A stretch of DNA of 56,976 nucleotides from an uncultured Prevotellaceae bacterium (GCA_900318205.1 ONJS01000020.1:1-56976); one strand, 5' to 3'; numbered from the stretch's first letter, positions 16,416-25,908 are shown. Notes: generated by a model not told the origin, from the sequence alone. Numbers and translations: made by a program.

Positions 16416-17807
16416 ATGGCTTTAAAACGCACAAAAATCGTCGATATCTTTGATCCCGCTCTGGTGGGTCAACAAGTGTGTGTCAAGGGTTGGGTACGCA
16501 GCCGCCGTGGTAACAAGTTCGTTCAGTTCATTGCCTTGAACGACGGCTCGACCATCAACAACCTGCAGATTGTCGTAGACCTCGAGAAGTTCAGCGAGGA
16601 GGAATTACGTCCCATCACCACGGGCGCCAGCCTGCACGTTGAGGGACAGCTCGTCCAGTCGCAAGGCAAGGGGCAGACCGTTGAGGTACAGGCCCAGAGC
16701 ATTGAGATCTATGGCACTTGTGCCGACGACTATCCCATGCAGAAGAAAGGCCACACGCTGGAGTTCCTGCGCAGCAAGGCTCACCTGCGTATGCGCACCA
16801 ACACCTTCGGTGCCGTCTTCCGCATCCGCCACCATCTGGCTTTTGCCATCCACAAGTTCTTCAACGAGAAGGGCTTCTTCTACTTGCACACCCCGCTGAT
16901 CACTGCCAGTGACTGTGAGGGTGCCGGCGACATGTTCCAAGTGACGACTCTCGACCTGGGCGACCTGCCCAAGACCGAGGACGGCAAGACCGACTACTCG
17001 AAGGATTTCTTCGGCAAGTCAACGAGTCTGACCGTATCAGGTCAGCTTGAGGGCGAGCTGGGAGCCACCGCACTGGGTGCCATCTACACCTTCGGTCCCA
17101 CCTTCCGTGCCGAGAACAGCAACACGCCTCGCCACCTGGCCGAGTTCTGGATGATTGAGCCCGAGATGGCTTTCTATGACATCACCGACAACATGGACCT
17201 GGCCGAGGAGTTCATCAAGTACTGCGTGAACTATGCTCTGGATCACTGCCAGGACGATATCGCTTTCCTGAACGAGCACTTTGACAAGACGTTGATCGAG
17301 CGTCTGCACAGTGTTCTCAAGGAGCCGTTCGTTCGCCTGACCTACACCGAGGGCATCGAGATCCTGAAGGCTGCCAAGAAGAAGTTTGAGTTCCCCGTGG
17401 AATGGGGCGTGGACCTGCAGAGCGAGCATGAGCGCTACCTCGTTGAGGAGCACTTCAAGCGCCCTGTCATCCTCACCGACTATCCGCGTGAGATCAAGGC
17501 CTTCTACATGAAGCAGAACGAGGACGGCAAGACTGTTCGCGCCATGGACGTGCTGTTCCCCATGATCGGTGAGATCATCGGTGGTAGCGAGCGCGAGGCC
17601 GACTACGACAAGCTGATGAGCGAGATCGAGCGCCGCGGCATCCCCATGAAGGACATGTGGTGGTACCTCGACACGCGTCGCTTCGGCACCGTACCTCACA
17701 GCGGCTTCGGTCTGGGCTTCGAGCGCCTGATCCTGTTCGTGACGGGTATGGCCAACATCCGCGACGTCATCCCCTTCCCGCGCACGCCGAACAATGCTGA
17801 GTTCTAA
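16416..17807 (+). CDS. asnS: Asparagine-tRNA ligase
   Basis: Charges tRNA-Asn with asparagine. The 463-residue class IIb synthetase has an N-terminal OB-fold anticodon-binding domain ([22 protein letters not shown]) and a class II core with motif 2 [21 protein letters not shown] and motif 3 [15 protein letters not shown] followed by the [11 protein letters not shown] end typical of AsnRS rather than AspRS. Strong codon bias. Followed by a strong hairpin terminator. Confidence 0.97.
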   Translation: MALKRTKIVDIFDPALVGQQVCVKGWVRSRRGNKFVQFIALNDGSTINNLQIVVDLEKFSEEELRPITTGASLHVEGQLVQSQGKGQTVEVQAQSIEIYGTCADDYPMQKKGHTLEFLRSKAHLRMRTNTFGAVFRIRHHLAFAIHKFFNEKGFFYLHTPLITASDCEGAGDMFQVTTLDLGDLPKTEDGKTDYSKDFFGKSTSLTVSGQLEGELGATALGAIYTFGPTFRAENSNTPRHLAEFWMIEPEMAFYDITDNMDLAEEFIKYCVNYALDHCQDDIAFLNEHFDKTLIERLHSVLKEPFVRLTYTEGIEILKAAKKKFEFPVEWGVDLQSEHERYLVEEHFKRPVILTDYPREIKAFYMKQNEDGKTVRAMDVLFPMIGEIIGGSEREADYDKLMSEIERRGIPMKDMWWYLDTRRFGTVPHSGFGLGFERLILFVTGMANIRDVIPFPRTPNNAEF

Positions 17808-17820
17808 TTAATCAGATACT

Positions 17821-17854
17821 AAGCCAGCCGCGGCAGACAGCTAGCGGCTGGCTT
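17821..17854 (+). terminator. Intrinsic terminator after asnS
   Basis: AAGCCAGCCGC pairs with GCGGCTGGCTT (11 bp) around a 12-nt loop, followed by GGTTATCT. A sister hairpin lies at 19066-19102 after the next gene. Confidence 0.75.
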
Positions 17855-17948
17855 GGTTATCTAATACTTCTGCAACGTTTTCTATTTAGAAGAGCTGATT
17901 TTCATTGAATTATTACTTGTTTTAATTGCATAATAGAATCTCAAACCT

Positions 17949-19049
17949 ATGACAAACGATACCCAGCCAAAGAGTATAGTCGAAAAAACCGCTGTGACAT
18001 CTTCATTGCTAAGCCGTTCTGAATGCAACATCATGCGAGGCTTCGCCATCCTTTACATCATAATCGACAATCTCACCCGTTTATTCAACGGCGTTTTTCC
18101 TGACAATGAGTTTGTCTATTTACGGAGTTCTGTTGAGGGGTTTCTTAACAATTTATCTCACCCCAACAGTATGCTCACATTCAATTTCATATCATTCTAC
18201 TGTCCATACGGTGTGATGTTATTTATATTCCTTAGCGGATATGGCTTAACTTTAAAATATGAGAAAGGTAATGGCCAAAGTACATCACATAAAGATTTTA
18301 TAGTAAGTCATTACAAAAAGATGTTTATTATGCATGCTAAAGGCTTAGCACTATTTTTAAGCGTCTTTCTGATTCTTAACCCCAATTATATTGTTGGAGG
18401 TCTATATACTATACTTCAAGTTCTCCTTATTGGCAATCTCAATCCGCTTCAAAGAATCTTACCTGGTCCATATTGGTTCTTTGGTATGATTATGGAAATG
18501 TATATTATTTACCGTTTGATTATTTACAATCGAAAAGACAGTATTGCCATAATTTTAACCATTTTATCATTAGTTGTTATGGCATTCACCAATCCTGAGG
18601 GCGGAATGATGAGATATTTACGCTACAACTGTTTCTTTGCAATCTTACCTTTCTGCATGGGAGTGCTTGCTGCTCGTCATCTGAATAATAAAACATTATC
18701 TATCCATAAGCCCGTTGTCTGCGTTGGATGGCTTATCTTATTTTTCATTCTTTTGACTTTATCTAAATTTAATTTCTACTCTTGGCTGATCATGCCCATC
18801 TTTGTTGTCTCAACAGCTGTGTGCATTGTAAAACTGATTTGTAAAGTAAAATTATTTGACAATATCTTCAGTTGGCTAGGAGCTTTGTCTGGTGTACTGT
18901 TTGTCGTTCATCCTACTGTACGAGTTATGTTACTTGACAGAGCCAATGAAAGTGGGACTTATTATCATACAGTATTAATTTATCTTTTCTTATCGATAGT
19001 TTTAAGCATTATACTGAAACCTGTTTTCAGCGGAAAGAAGAATAAATAA
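17949..19049 (+). CDS. Membrane acyltransferase, acyltransferase-3 family
   Basis: The 366-residue product has about ten hydrophobic segments and the acyltransferase-3 layout: an early MRGFAILYIIIDN segment (the usual R-G-x-A/F-I-x-x-V-x-x-H site has Asn-Leu here instead of His), YGVMLFIFLSGYGLTLKYE in the second helix pair, and a C-terminal VLFVVHPTVR helix. The family moves acyl groups onto exported polysaccharides or lipids. The usual His of helix 1 is not obvious, so activity is uncertain. AT-rich compared with the flanking asnS and TPR-AraC genes, suggesting acquisition by transfer. It has its own terminator. Confidence 0.8.
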   Translation: MTNDTQPKSIVEKTAVTSSLLSRSECNIMRGFAILYIIIDNLTRLFNGVFPDNEFVYLRSSVEGFLNNLSHPNSMLTFNFISFYCPYGVMLFIFLSGYGLTLKYEKGNGQSTSHKDFIVSHYKKMFIMHAKGLALFLSVFLILNPNYIVGGLYTILQVLLIGNLNPLQRILPGPYWFFGMIMEMYIIYRLIIYNRKDSIAIILTILSLVVMAFTNPEGGMMRYLRYNCFFAILPFCMGVLAARHLNNKTLSIHKPVVCVGWLILFFILLTLSKFNFYSWLIMPIFVVSTAVCIVKLICKVKLFDNIFSWLGALSGVLFVVHPTVRVMLLDRANESGTYYHTVLIYLFLSIVLSIILKPVFSGKKNK

Positions 19050-19065
19050 CATTATATCCCAATTG

Positions 19066-19102
19066 AGTCAGCCGTGACAGATATATGCTGTTGCGGCTGG
19101 CT
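19066..19102 (+). terminator. Intrinsic terminator after the acyltransferase gene
   Basis: AGTCAGCCG plus ACAG pairs with CTGT plus CGGCTGGCT, followed by TGTTTTATTG. The stem resembles the asnS terminator in sequence. Confidence 0.65.
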
Positions 19103-19157
19103 TGTTTTATTGTCTAAAAAATGTTGCGATTGTCATCCTTGATTAAGGGAAAAACAG

Positions 19158-19165
19158 TATATTTG
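19158..19165 (+). promoter_or_regulatory. TAnnTTTG promoter box for the TPR-AraC regulator
   Basis: TATATTTG, 46 bp upstream of the ATG at 19212. Confidence 0.6.
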
Positions 19166-19211
19166 CATCACCATTTGACTTTGTCTATCAGGAATGCCTG
19201 GTTGACAACTC

Positions 19212-20912
19212 ATGAGACAGAAACTACCGATGTATAAGATTATTATCCTTTTTGCCATTCTGATGGCGATATGCCCGATGACTTCTCTGGCTCAGTCCGA
19301 AGCCGTTGAGAAGGCTCTTGACCAGTATAACCGTGCGCTGACGGTAGATGCCGCCAACCAGTTCTTTGCCCTGCTTGACCGGGAGCAGTTCACCGAGGAA
19401 AAGATACAGTTCTCATCCAAAGTGCCTGCCGACTCGGTGCGCCAGCAAGTGTGGTACTGGGCCAGCGAGTGGTTCTATGACCAGCAGGATTACAATCAGG
19501 GCAAGGATTATGGCCTCAAGGCCCTCAAGTTCTATCATGGCGACAGCGAGAGCAAGGCTGACTGCCTGAACCTGCTGGGATGCATCTATGTCAGGTTGGG
19601 CGACTTCCAGAATGCTGCCACCTATGCCAAGCAATGCCTCAACATCGACATGGCCAGCGGTGACCACGACCGTATCTCATCGAGCATGAATACGTTGGCG
19701 GGCATCTATATGGCCGCTCATCAGGCCGACGAAGCCGAAAAGCTTATCGTTCAGGCCATCGAGCACGCCGACCTCGCCCAGAATCCTGCCCGTAAGGCCG
19801 TGCTGCTGGGTATGGCATCCGAGATTTACCACACACTGACAAAGGAGGAGAAAGCCCTGGACTATGCACAACAAGCCTATGACCTGGAGCAGAAACTGGG
19901 ACGCAGCTTGCCTGCTGCCTACCGTCTGGACCAGAAGGCATCGGCACTCATGGGACTGAAGCGCTATCAGGAAGCAGAGAAGGCCCTGCGTGAAGCCATC
20001 CCCGTGATGCGTGAGCACGGCGACCTGCACTCGCTCGCTATTGCCTGCAACCACCTGGGCACCTGCCTGATCTGGCAGAAACGCAACGACGAGGCGTTCC
20101 CGTTCTTCCGCGAAGCCGCCGACCTGCTGGTCAAGATGGGCGACCCTGTCAACGAGATATATTCCCGTCGCGGCCTGTGCCTGAGCCTGTGGGAGAGCAA
20201 CCCCGACAGTGCCCGCAGCGAGTTGAACCGTTTCAATCTCCTCAAGGACTCGCTCTACTCCAGCGAGTCGGCCGAGGCGCTGGCACGCCTCAATGCCGAG
20301 TTTGGCAACGACCAGTTGACGATGGAGAATGAGCAGGTGCGCAACGCCCGCACCCGCGACCGCATCATTGCTGTTGCCCTGCTGCTGTTGCTTGCCGCTG
20401 CCGCGTGGTGGATCATCAGGCGCCAGCGCCGCAATCAGCAACAGCACATCAACAAGCTGATGCACGAAATTGAGCGATTGAAGGCCGAGAGCGAGGCGGC
20501 ACGTGCAGCTATGGCCAGCAGCCAGCCGGACATCACCGATGTTGAAGAAACCTGGCCCGACGACGAACCAATCCCAACGATTGTCGGTGTCACCGAGAAT
20601 GAGTTTCTGACACGCGTCATCGACTTTGTCAACGACCATCTGGAGGAGGGAGACTTCGGGCTGGAGAATATGGCAGACCACTTCGCTATGAGTGTCTCCA
20701 CCCTGCGCCGCCGTCTGCAGGATGCTACCGGCGTTTCGCCCAAGTCCTACATCCAGGCGATACAGATGCAGCGGGCCTGCAACCTACTCGACAGCGGCCT
20801 GCAGATTGCCGATGTGGCGATGCAATGCGGCTTCACCGAGCCAGGCAGCTTCACCCGCACCTTCAAGCGCGTCCTGGGTCTCACCCCGTCACAATACCGC
20901 ACCCGAGCCTGA
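19212..20912 (+). CDS. Membrane-bound TPR-AraC transcriptional regulator
   Basis: The 566-residue product has a signal peptide (cleavage near SLAQS, residues 26-28), a periplasmic TPR superhelix (about 35-370; e.g. DYGLKALKFYHGDSESKADCLNLLGCIYVRLGD-like repeats), a membrane helix (about 384-400, IIAVALLLLLAAAAWWII), a cytoplasmic coiled-coil stretch, and a C-terminal AraC-type double HTH (about 462-565) with FAMSVSTLRRRLQDATGVSPKSY and IADVAMQCGFTEPGSFTRTFKR. It thus resembles the Bacteroidota one-component sensors in which a periplasmic or membrane signal controls DNA binding directly. The second Met (codon 7) is an alternative start. It precedes the two large secreted-protein genes but is separated by palindrome repeats; a regulatory link is only a possibility. 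Confidence 0.9.
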   Translation: MRQKLPMYKIIILFAILMAICPMTSLAQSEAVEKALDQYNRALTVDAANQFFALLDREQFTEEKIQFSSKVPADSVRQQVWYWASEWFYDQQDYNQGKDYGLKALKFYHGDSESKADCLNLLGCIYVRLGDFQNAATYAKQCLNIDMASGDHDRISSSMNTLAGIYMAAHQADEAEKLIVQAIEHADLAQNPARKAVLLGMASEIYHTLTKEEKALDYAQQAYDLEQKLGRSLPAAYRLDQKASALMGLKRYQEAEKALREAIPVMREHGDLHSLAIACNHLGTCLIWQKRNDEAFPFFREAADLLVKMGDPVNEIYSRRGLCLSLWESNPDSARSELNRFNLLKDSLYSSESAEALARLNAEFGNDQLTMENEQVRNARTRDRIIAVALLLLLAAAAWWIIRRQRRNQQQHINKLMHEIERLKAESEAARAAMASSQPDITDVEETWPDDEPIPTIVGVTENEFLTRVIDFVNDHLEEGDFGLENMADHFAMSVSTLRRRLQDATGVSPKSYIQAIQMQRACNLLDSGLQIADVAMQCGFTEPGSFTRTFKRVLGLTPSQYRTRA

Positions 20913-20967
20913 CGCCACATAGTTTAGGCGGAAACAATGAATTGACATGCGGCGCGACGGCCCTGTA

Positions 20968-21152
20968 GAGACGCAAAATTTTGCGTCTCCATTCGTGAGG
21001 CATTACAACAGGCTAGCACCGAGACATTACAACAGGCCTACTCAGAGACGCAAGATTTTGCGTCTCTACATTTTTTGGTTCCGCGCACGTGCTTGACTTA
21101 TTATAATGTAACCGTCAGCAGGCCGGCACCGAGACGCAGGATTTTGCGTCTC
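20968..21152. repeat. Three palindrome repeats (GAGACGCAAAA/TTTTGCGTCTC family)
   Basis: Near-perfect 22-bp palindromes at 20968-20989, 21045-21066 and 21131-21152, each followed or flanked by TCTACA/TCTACTTTT. Between them are direct repeats of CATTACAACAGGC (about 21001 and 21025). They fill the 450-bp spacer after the TPR-AraC gene. One or more may act as its terminator. Confidence 0.7.
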
Positions 21153-21253
21153 TACTTTTGAGGCAAGGAGTTGTCATGCATAAATGCCGGAAATGCGGAA
21201 ATCGCATTATTTTTACTGATTTTTGAAAGAAAATTGCGTTTTGCATTGTTTTT

Positions 21254-21290
21254 GGTCAAAAATGTTCAGTTTTTTGACTAAAAATGTTCA
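21254..21290 (+). promoter_or_regulatory. Two direct operator-like repeats, copy A
   Basis: GGTCAAAAATGTTCA at 21254 and GACTAAAAATGTTCA at 21276: 22 bp start to start, about two helical turns, with the second repeat ending 21 bp before the TAAATTTG box. Paired direct repeats with this spacing upstream of the promoter fit an activator such as a LytTR-type dimer; the regulator identity is inference. Confidence 0.55.
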
Positions 21291-21311
21291 TTGTATTCAA
21301 TAATAATGTTG

Positions 21312-21319
21312 TAAATTTG
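21312..21319 (+). promoter_or_regulatory. TAnnTTTG promoter box, copy A
   Basis: TAAATTTG, 47 bp upstream of the ATG at 21367. Confidence 0.7.
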
Positions 21320-21366
21320 CGATATCAAAACAACAATTTTTATTAACTTTAAAATCCACTTGAGCT

Positions 21367-24300
21367 ATGAAAAAGATTTTACTAACCCTATTGATGGCAG
21401 TGGCCTTTGTGTCACTCTGCCCGAGTGTGGCCCATGCCACGCAGACAATCTCGGGAACCGTGTATGTCGGTTCGCTCACCGACACCAGAATCGCGCTGGG
21501 CGGTAACACGACACTTATCGTTAATCAGGATTACTACCTGCGTGAAATTTCGGGTATTAACTATAAGTTGACGCTCGTCCTCAACGGTGATTACACCCTC
21601 ACTGTGGACCAGGACAAGAAGAATTTGGGAGCTATCGATGTCGCAAGCCTGGAAATCAGGGGTACCGGTAACCTGCTGAGTACCGGCAGGAACTTTGGCG
21701 CCTACATTCGTGGCGGCGAATTGTTAATCGACAACTACACCGGCACAGCAGCATTCCATGGTCGCGACGGCGACTGGGCACATGCAATCTCGATAATAGA
21801 CAATGCGACTGTTAATATCAATAGTGGTACCGTTGAATGCCAGACCACCGATGGCTGGGGTATCGGAGGTAAAGGAAAGGTAAATATTACGGGCAGTAAC
21901 ACGGTGGTCAACATCAGCTCCGACCAGGATGGTATCCACATCTACAGCGGCACCGGCACCGACGACTACGGTACTCTGACTATGAACGGAGCCACGCTCA
22001 ACGTCTATGGTCAGCGCAAAGCCATTGAATGCTCTTCACTTTACCTTGACTCCGGTGCCAGTATTAATGCCTACAATGACGATAGGTATGCCGGTATCGA
22101 TGTCGTCTGGCTTGAGGCCAACGAGAGTTCAATTTCTGTCACCAGCGTTGGCAATGGTATCGAGGTAACTTACCTCAGAGCCATGAACACCTATTTCTAT
22201 GCCTATGGCGGTACCAAAGCCCATGGCATCTACGGAAGGGACAAGCCTGCCGGTTCAACTGGTATGAGCGGTTTTCTTATTTTCAATGGCTATAGCACCC
22301 GCAGTCAGGTCTTTGCCAATGGCGACTATAGCGGCATCCACGGCGATGCCAATATCCGGATTGCCAATCGATACCTCTATGCCGTGGCGCGCCGCAGTAA
22401 CTGCCGAGCTGTCGAGTCAATGGCTGAACTGAGTATTGAGAACAATCCCTATAGCATCTATGATGCCTATTCGCCCAATTGTCCTTTCTATGCCCAGGGC
22501 GGAATCCGCATGTACCAGCCCTTCAACGACCGCTTCAATCAGGATTATTCCATGCTGACGGACGTCAATCGTTTTGACATCTCGAGCGATCAGCGCTACT
22601 TTGTCGTCTATGCCGGCAGCGGTCCATCGACCAACACGACGGCTACTCCAGGACGTGTAACCATCAAGGGCGTCTCGATCACCGAGGCCGGAGTGAACAT
22701 GGACGAGACGCTGCAGGCCGAATACAACGGTTATTACCAGACCCGCCCGGTGGCAGCCTACAAGGGCGAACATGTCAAGTTCGTCGAGCCCCAACTCCTG
22801 GCCGATTATGTGCTTCATAATCCCACCAACAACCCGGTGACCTATTTTCCCAACCCGCAACCTGTGCGCACCGTTGAATGGTATCGCGTCAATAACACCG
22901 GTAACATAACAAAAGTGGGAACGGGTGACACCTACATACCCACTGCAGCCGACGTGGGCTACAAGATAAAGGCAATGGTTTTCTACAGTTCTCACCAGGG
23001 TGCCGTTTACAGCAACGAGTTACCTGTCGTGGTCAAGCAGAACAACAATGAGCCTAATCGACCCACCCTACAGATCAGTACACCCAGCGGATCATCGACC
23101 CGGTATGTGTATGTCTCGGCCTACCCCACTCAGGAGTATATCGTGATGACCACCCCAAAGGCAGTCGATGCCTTGACCGAAGCCGACTGGGCCAACGCCA
23201 TGAGCCGTAGCAGTATCGGGCTCTTGCAGCTCTGCCAGGCCAATTATGACCAAGTCTATTATGTCTATACCCGCTTCAAGGAGACCGCTACCCATGCTCC
23301 GGGCACACAGGTGCTCTATTCCTCTATCTCGGGCGGCACATCGGTGAATTACACGGGTATCTCTATGACCGCAACGCCCATGAATGGCGCGACGCTAATT
23401 CCTGATGATCATGGCTATTGCTGCCTGAAGAACACCGTCGTGAAACTCACCCTGTCGCCAGTGCCCTCCAACGCCACCAACTTCAATGGTGTATTGGGTA
23501 GCGGCATGTCCATTTCCAAGCCATCCGGTAGCACCGGCACCTATTGGGATAACGAGTGTGGAACCCTCTATGCCGATGCTGCCTGCACCCAGTCACTTGT
23601 GTCAGGCCAATACTACAAGACAGTGTATGCCAAACTCAAGGCCAACAGGGACAATGATGTTTTTGGAAATGCTAACATCCGTGCCTACCTTGCAGGATTC
23701 ACCTCCGACCTTTATTTTCAGGTAGCTAACGACGACGGCACCTGGGACCTCTGGGGACTTAACATGAGGGCTTATTACACTTTCCACGTGACGAAAGGCT
23801 GTTCAGTCATAGAGCCCATTGTTCCAATTCCCGCCATGGCTGATATCTCCAACGTGACCGTGGAGTACGCTGGTTATAGGGGCTCCTTATCCAACCCCAT
23901 CCCACCGACAGTGACCGTCAACACCCAGGCAAAGACCTTCACGGTCAGTACCTATGACGCGACAGCCGACGACAATGGCTATTACACCTTTTACTTCATG
24001 GATGGCGACCGCAATTTAGCCTATACAAATATTTACGTTGACAAACGTCCTGTCGAGGGCGTCATCATCACGCCCGAAGAAGTGACGCTTGATCCCGTGG
24101 TGGGTCAACTGCAACTGCAGGCCGCAATCTATCCCGAGTATGCCGAGGGCGACGTGGTGTGGACCTCCAGCAAGCCAAACTACCTCTCGGTCGATGAGAA
24201 TGGTCTGGTGACCTTGACCAATCTTAGTAACACATTAGGCGAGACCTATTACATCACAGCCCAAGTCGAGGACTTTATCGACACCTGCGTGGTTCATGTC

Positions 24301-25074
24301 GGCGGCGAGAAGTACGATCTGACGGTAGGTGGCACCCGTGTGACCAGCCTCAACAAGTTTGACATCCTGGGCCATGGTGAAGCCTCTTACGATAATGGTA
24401 CGCTCTACTTGAACGGTGGAACAGTGGGAACTGCAACCTCCACACGTCCTGCTATCGCTAGTGATATGAAAACACTGATAATCAAAACGTTACAACAAAC
24501 AAGAGTACAATCGAACTGCAATACAGCAACAATCTATTCAACGGGACGTGTGGTATTTGATGGCACTGGAACCCTGCTGGTTAGTAACCGCAATGCCTAC
24601 ACGGGTCTCGCAGCAAGGGATATCGTCGTCCGTGACGGTGCAAATGTCGATGTGACATGTCGAAATATTGGCACGGCCGCCGCCAATGGCGTGAGTGTAA
24701 TCGGTACTGGAGTATTGACATCCAACGGCACTAATGTATCCTTGCAGGCCAAAAACTACCTATCTGGCTACATCACCGAGCCAGCCGGAGCCTTCTGGCT
24801 ATCCACTCGAGGAGATGTGGTATTAAACGGTATAACTGTGGCTGGTCAAGATGTTGTCGTCACTGGCATACCCATCGAGCCCTCCTTCATCCGTGGCGAC
24901 GTTGACAACAACGGCGAGGTGAAGATTGGCGACGTGACTGCCCTGATCAGCTATCTGTTCAGCGGTGATGAGTCGGCTATCAACCCGCAGGCTGCCGACT
25001 GCGACCAGAACGGCGAGATCAAGATTGGCGACGTGACGGCTCTCATCAACTATCTGCTGTCAGGCACTTGGTAA
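21367..25074 (+). CDS. Large secreted beta-helix-like protein with Big_2 and dockerin-like C-terminus
   Basis: The 1235-residue product has a signal peptide (MKKILLTLLMAVAFVSL, cleavage near AHA-T), an N-terminal region (about 25-450) of short beta-strand repeats with Asn/Gly/Ile periodicity (SIIDNATVNINSGTVEC, TMNGATLNVYGQ) typical of carbohydrate-binding or beta-helix surface proteins, Ig-like middle domains, a Big_2-like domain around 905-975 (GVIITPEEVTLDPVVG, DVVWTSSKPNYLSVDENG), a second beta-repeat block (about 985-1170), and a 60-residue dockerin-type tail with two Ca-binding-like loops (GDVDNNGEVKIGDVTALISY, ADCDQNGEIKIGDVTALINY). The C-terminal third resembles that of the protein at 25909-29451. 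Ligand and role unknown; no sorting signal other than the dockerin-like tail was recognised. Confidence 0.85.
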   Translation: MKKILLTLLMAVAFVSLCPSVAHATQTISGTVYVGSLTDTRIALGGNTTLIVNQDYYLREISGINYKLTLVLNGDYTLTVDQDKKNLGAIDVASLEIRGTGNLLSTGRNFGAYIRGGELLIDNYTGTAAFHGRDGDWAHAISIIDNATVNINSGTVECQTTDGWGIGGKGKVNITGSNTVVNISSDQDGIHIYSGTGTDDYGTLTMNGATLNVYGQRKAIECSSLYLDSGASINAYNDDRYAGIDVVWLEANESSISVTSVGNGIEVTYLRAMNTYFYAYGGTKAHGIYGRDKPAGSTGMSGFLIFNGYSTRSQVFANGDYSGIHGDANIRIANRYLYAVARRSNCRAVESMAELSIENNPYSIYDAYSPNCPFYAQGGIRMYQPFNDRFNQDYSMLTDVNRFDISSDQRYFVVYAGSGPSTNTTATPGRVTIKGVSITEAGVNMDETLQAEYNGYYQTRPVAAYKGEHVKFVEPQLLADYVLHNPTNNPVTYFPNPQPVRTVEWYRVNNTGNITKVGTGDTYIPTAADVGYKIKAMVFYSSHQGAVYSNELPVVVKQNNNEPNRPTLQISTPSGSSTRYVYVSAYPTQEYIVMTTPKAVDALTEADWANAMSRSSIGLLQLCQANYDQVYYVYTRFKETATHAPGTQVLYSSISGGTSVNYTGISMTATPMNGATLIPDDHGYCCLKNTVVKLTLSPVPSNATNFNGVLGSGMSISKPSGSTGTYWDNECGTLYADAACTQSLVSGQYYKTVYAKLKANRDNDVFGNANIRAYLAGFTSDLYFQVANDDGTWDLWGLNMRAYYTFHVTKGCSVIEPIVPIPAMADISNVTVEYAGYRGSLSNPIPPTVTVNTQAKTFTVSTYDATADDNGYYTFYFMDGDRNLAYTNIYVDKRPVEGVIITPEEVTLDPVVGQLQLQAAIYPEYAEGDVVWTSSKPNYLSVDENGLVTLTNLSNTLGETYYITAQVEDFIDTCVVHVGGEKYDLTVGGTRVTSLNKFDILGHGEASYDNGTLYLNGGTVGTATSTRPAIASDMKTLIIKTLQQTRVQSNCNTATIYSTGRVVFDGTGTLLVSNRNAYTGLAARDIVVRDGANVDVTCRNIGTAAANGVSVIGTGVLTSNGTNVSLQAKNYLSGYITEPAGAFWLSTRGDVVLNGITVAGQDVVVTGIPIEPSFIRGDVDNNGEVKIGDVTALISYLFSGDESAINPQAADCDQNGEIKIGDVTALINYLLSGTW

Positions 25075-25322
25075 CTAAGTGGGCGATGCCCACTGATTAG
25101 TGATTAGTGATTAGTGAGGCATCCGCTTTCCTTGGTCTCACGCTAAGACGCTAAGTCGCTAAGATTTCATGAATTGGCATCCGCGCTCCTGTCAAATGGA
25201 GCGCGGATGTCTCTTTTCTTTGATACCTATAGAGACGCAAAATGTTGCGTCTCGTTTCAAGAGACTATGTATTGTCAAGCGGCGCGACTGACCGGGAGAC
25301 GCAAAATTTTGCGTCTCTACAT
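25075..25322 (+). repeat. Duplicated downstream region, copy A
   Basis: From the stop codon on, this region and 29452-29701 share CTAAGTGGGCGATGCCCACT, GATTAGTGATTAGTG phrases, GGCATCCGCTTTCCTTGG, CTAAGACGCTAAGTCGCTAAG, CATCCGCGCTCCTGTCAAA and paired GAGACGCAAAA palindromes (25232-25253 and 25296-25317). GTGGGCGATGCCCAC just after the stop is a small hairpin; the palindromes could serve as terminators. Confidence 0.85.
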
Positions 25323-25411
25323 TGACACCCATGCCAGTACCGCACCAGAGCATAATTCAATTGCTAGAATTATAACCGCCCTGCGGGCGGGAAATTAAGC
25401 AAATTTTTGAA

Positions 25412-25615
25412 TTAACGTGAGTTCGACGAAAATAAGTTGCTGATAATCAACTCCTCCCCTAAGATAGGGGAGGTGCCCGTTAGGGCGGAGGAGTATGATT
25501 TACCCTCGAATCACTTCCTTTTGGGACATCAACGCCCCCTGACCCCCTCTAATCTTAGAGGGGGAATTGCTAATGCGCTGATTGACAATCAATAATTTCG
25601 TCGAACTCACGTTAA
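25412..25615. mobile_element. MITE-like inverted-repeat element, copy 3 (best preserved)
   Basis: The ends are a perfect 20-bp inverted repeat: TTAACGTGAGTTCGACGAAA at 25412-25431 mirrored at 25596-25615, continuing imperfectly inward. The body contains CCTCCCCTAAGATAGGGG, GGCGGAGGAGTATGATTTA, CATCAACGCCCC and CCCCCTCTAATCTTAGAGG. 204 bp, no open frame. The outermost TTAA on both sides could be the target site or the element's own end. Confidence 0.8.
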
Positions 25616-25682
25616 TTAAAATTGCTGGTGGCCGAGAGACAATTATGGCACCTATCAACATACCGGCCTGAGACACCTATCA

Positions 25683-25722
25683 ACGCCCCAGCCCCCTAAT
25701 TTTAGAGGGGGAGTTGACATGC
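25683..25722. repeat. Partial copy of the MITE-like element body
   Basis: CAACGCCCCAGCCCCCTAA followed by TTTTAGAGGGGGAGTTGACA matches only the right-hand hairpin of the element. It directly abuts the duplicated upstream region at 25711. A similar lone fragment (CCCCTCCTCTAAGATTTGAG) lies at about 39125-39150. Confidence 0.6.
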
Positions 25723-25908
25723 ATTCATTCCGGAAATGCGAAGAATGTATTATTTTTACTGATTTTTGAACGAAAATAGCGTTTCTCGTTGTTTTGGTCA
25801 AAAATGTTCATTATTCTGGTCAAAAATGTTCATTGTATTCAATAACAATGTTGTAAATTTGCGATATCAAAACAACAATTTTTATTAACTTTAAAATCCA
25901 CTTGAGTT
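25711..25908 (+). repeat. Duplicated 198-bp upstream region, copy B, with operators
   Basis: Near copy of 21169-21366. The operator-like repeats are two exact GGTCAAAAATGTTCA units at 25796 and 25818, again 22 bp apart and 21 bp upstream of the TAAATTTG box at 25854-25861. Confidence 0.85.
25854..25861 (+). promoter_or_regulatory. TAnnTTTG promoter box, copy B
   Basis: TAAATTTG, 47 bp upstream of the ATG at 25909, the same spacing as in copy A. Confidence 0.7.

Larger units (their letters stand above)
21169..21366 (+). repeat. Duplicated 198-bp upstream region, copy A
   Basis: This region and 25711-25908 have the same length, start with GAGTTG(T/A)CATGCAT and are nearly the same through to the ATG. 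The last 80 bp differ at only two positions by eye (TAATAATG/TAACAATG and GAGCT/GAGTT). It contains two operator-like repeats and a TAAATTTG box, so it is a duplicated promoter module driving a different protein in each case. Confidence 0.85.
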
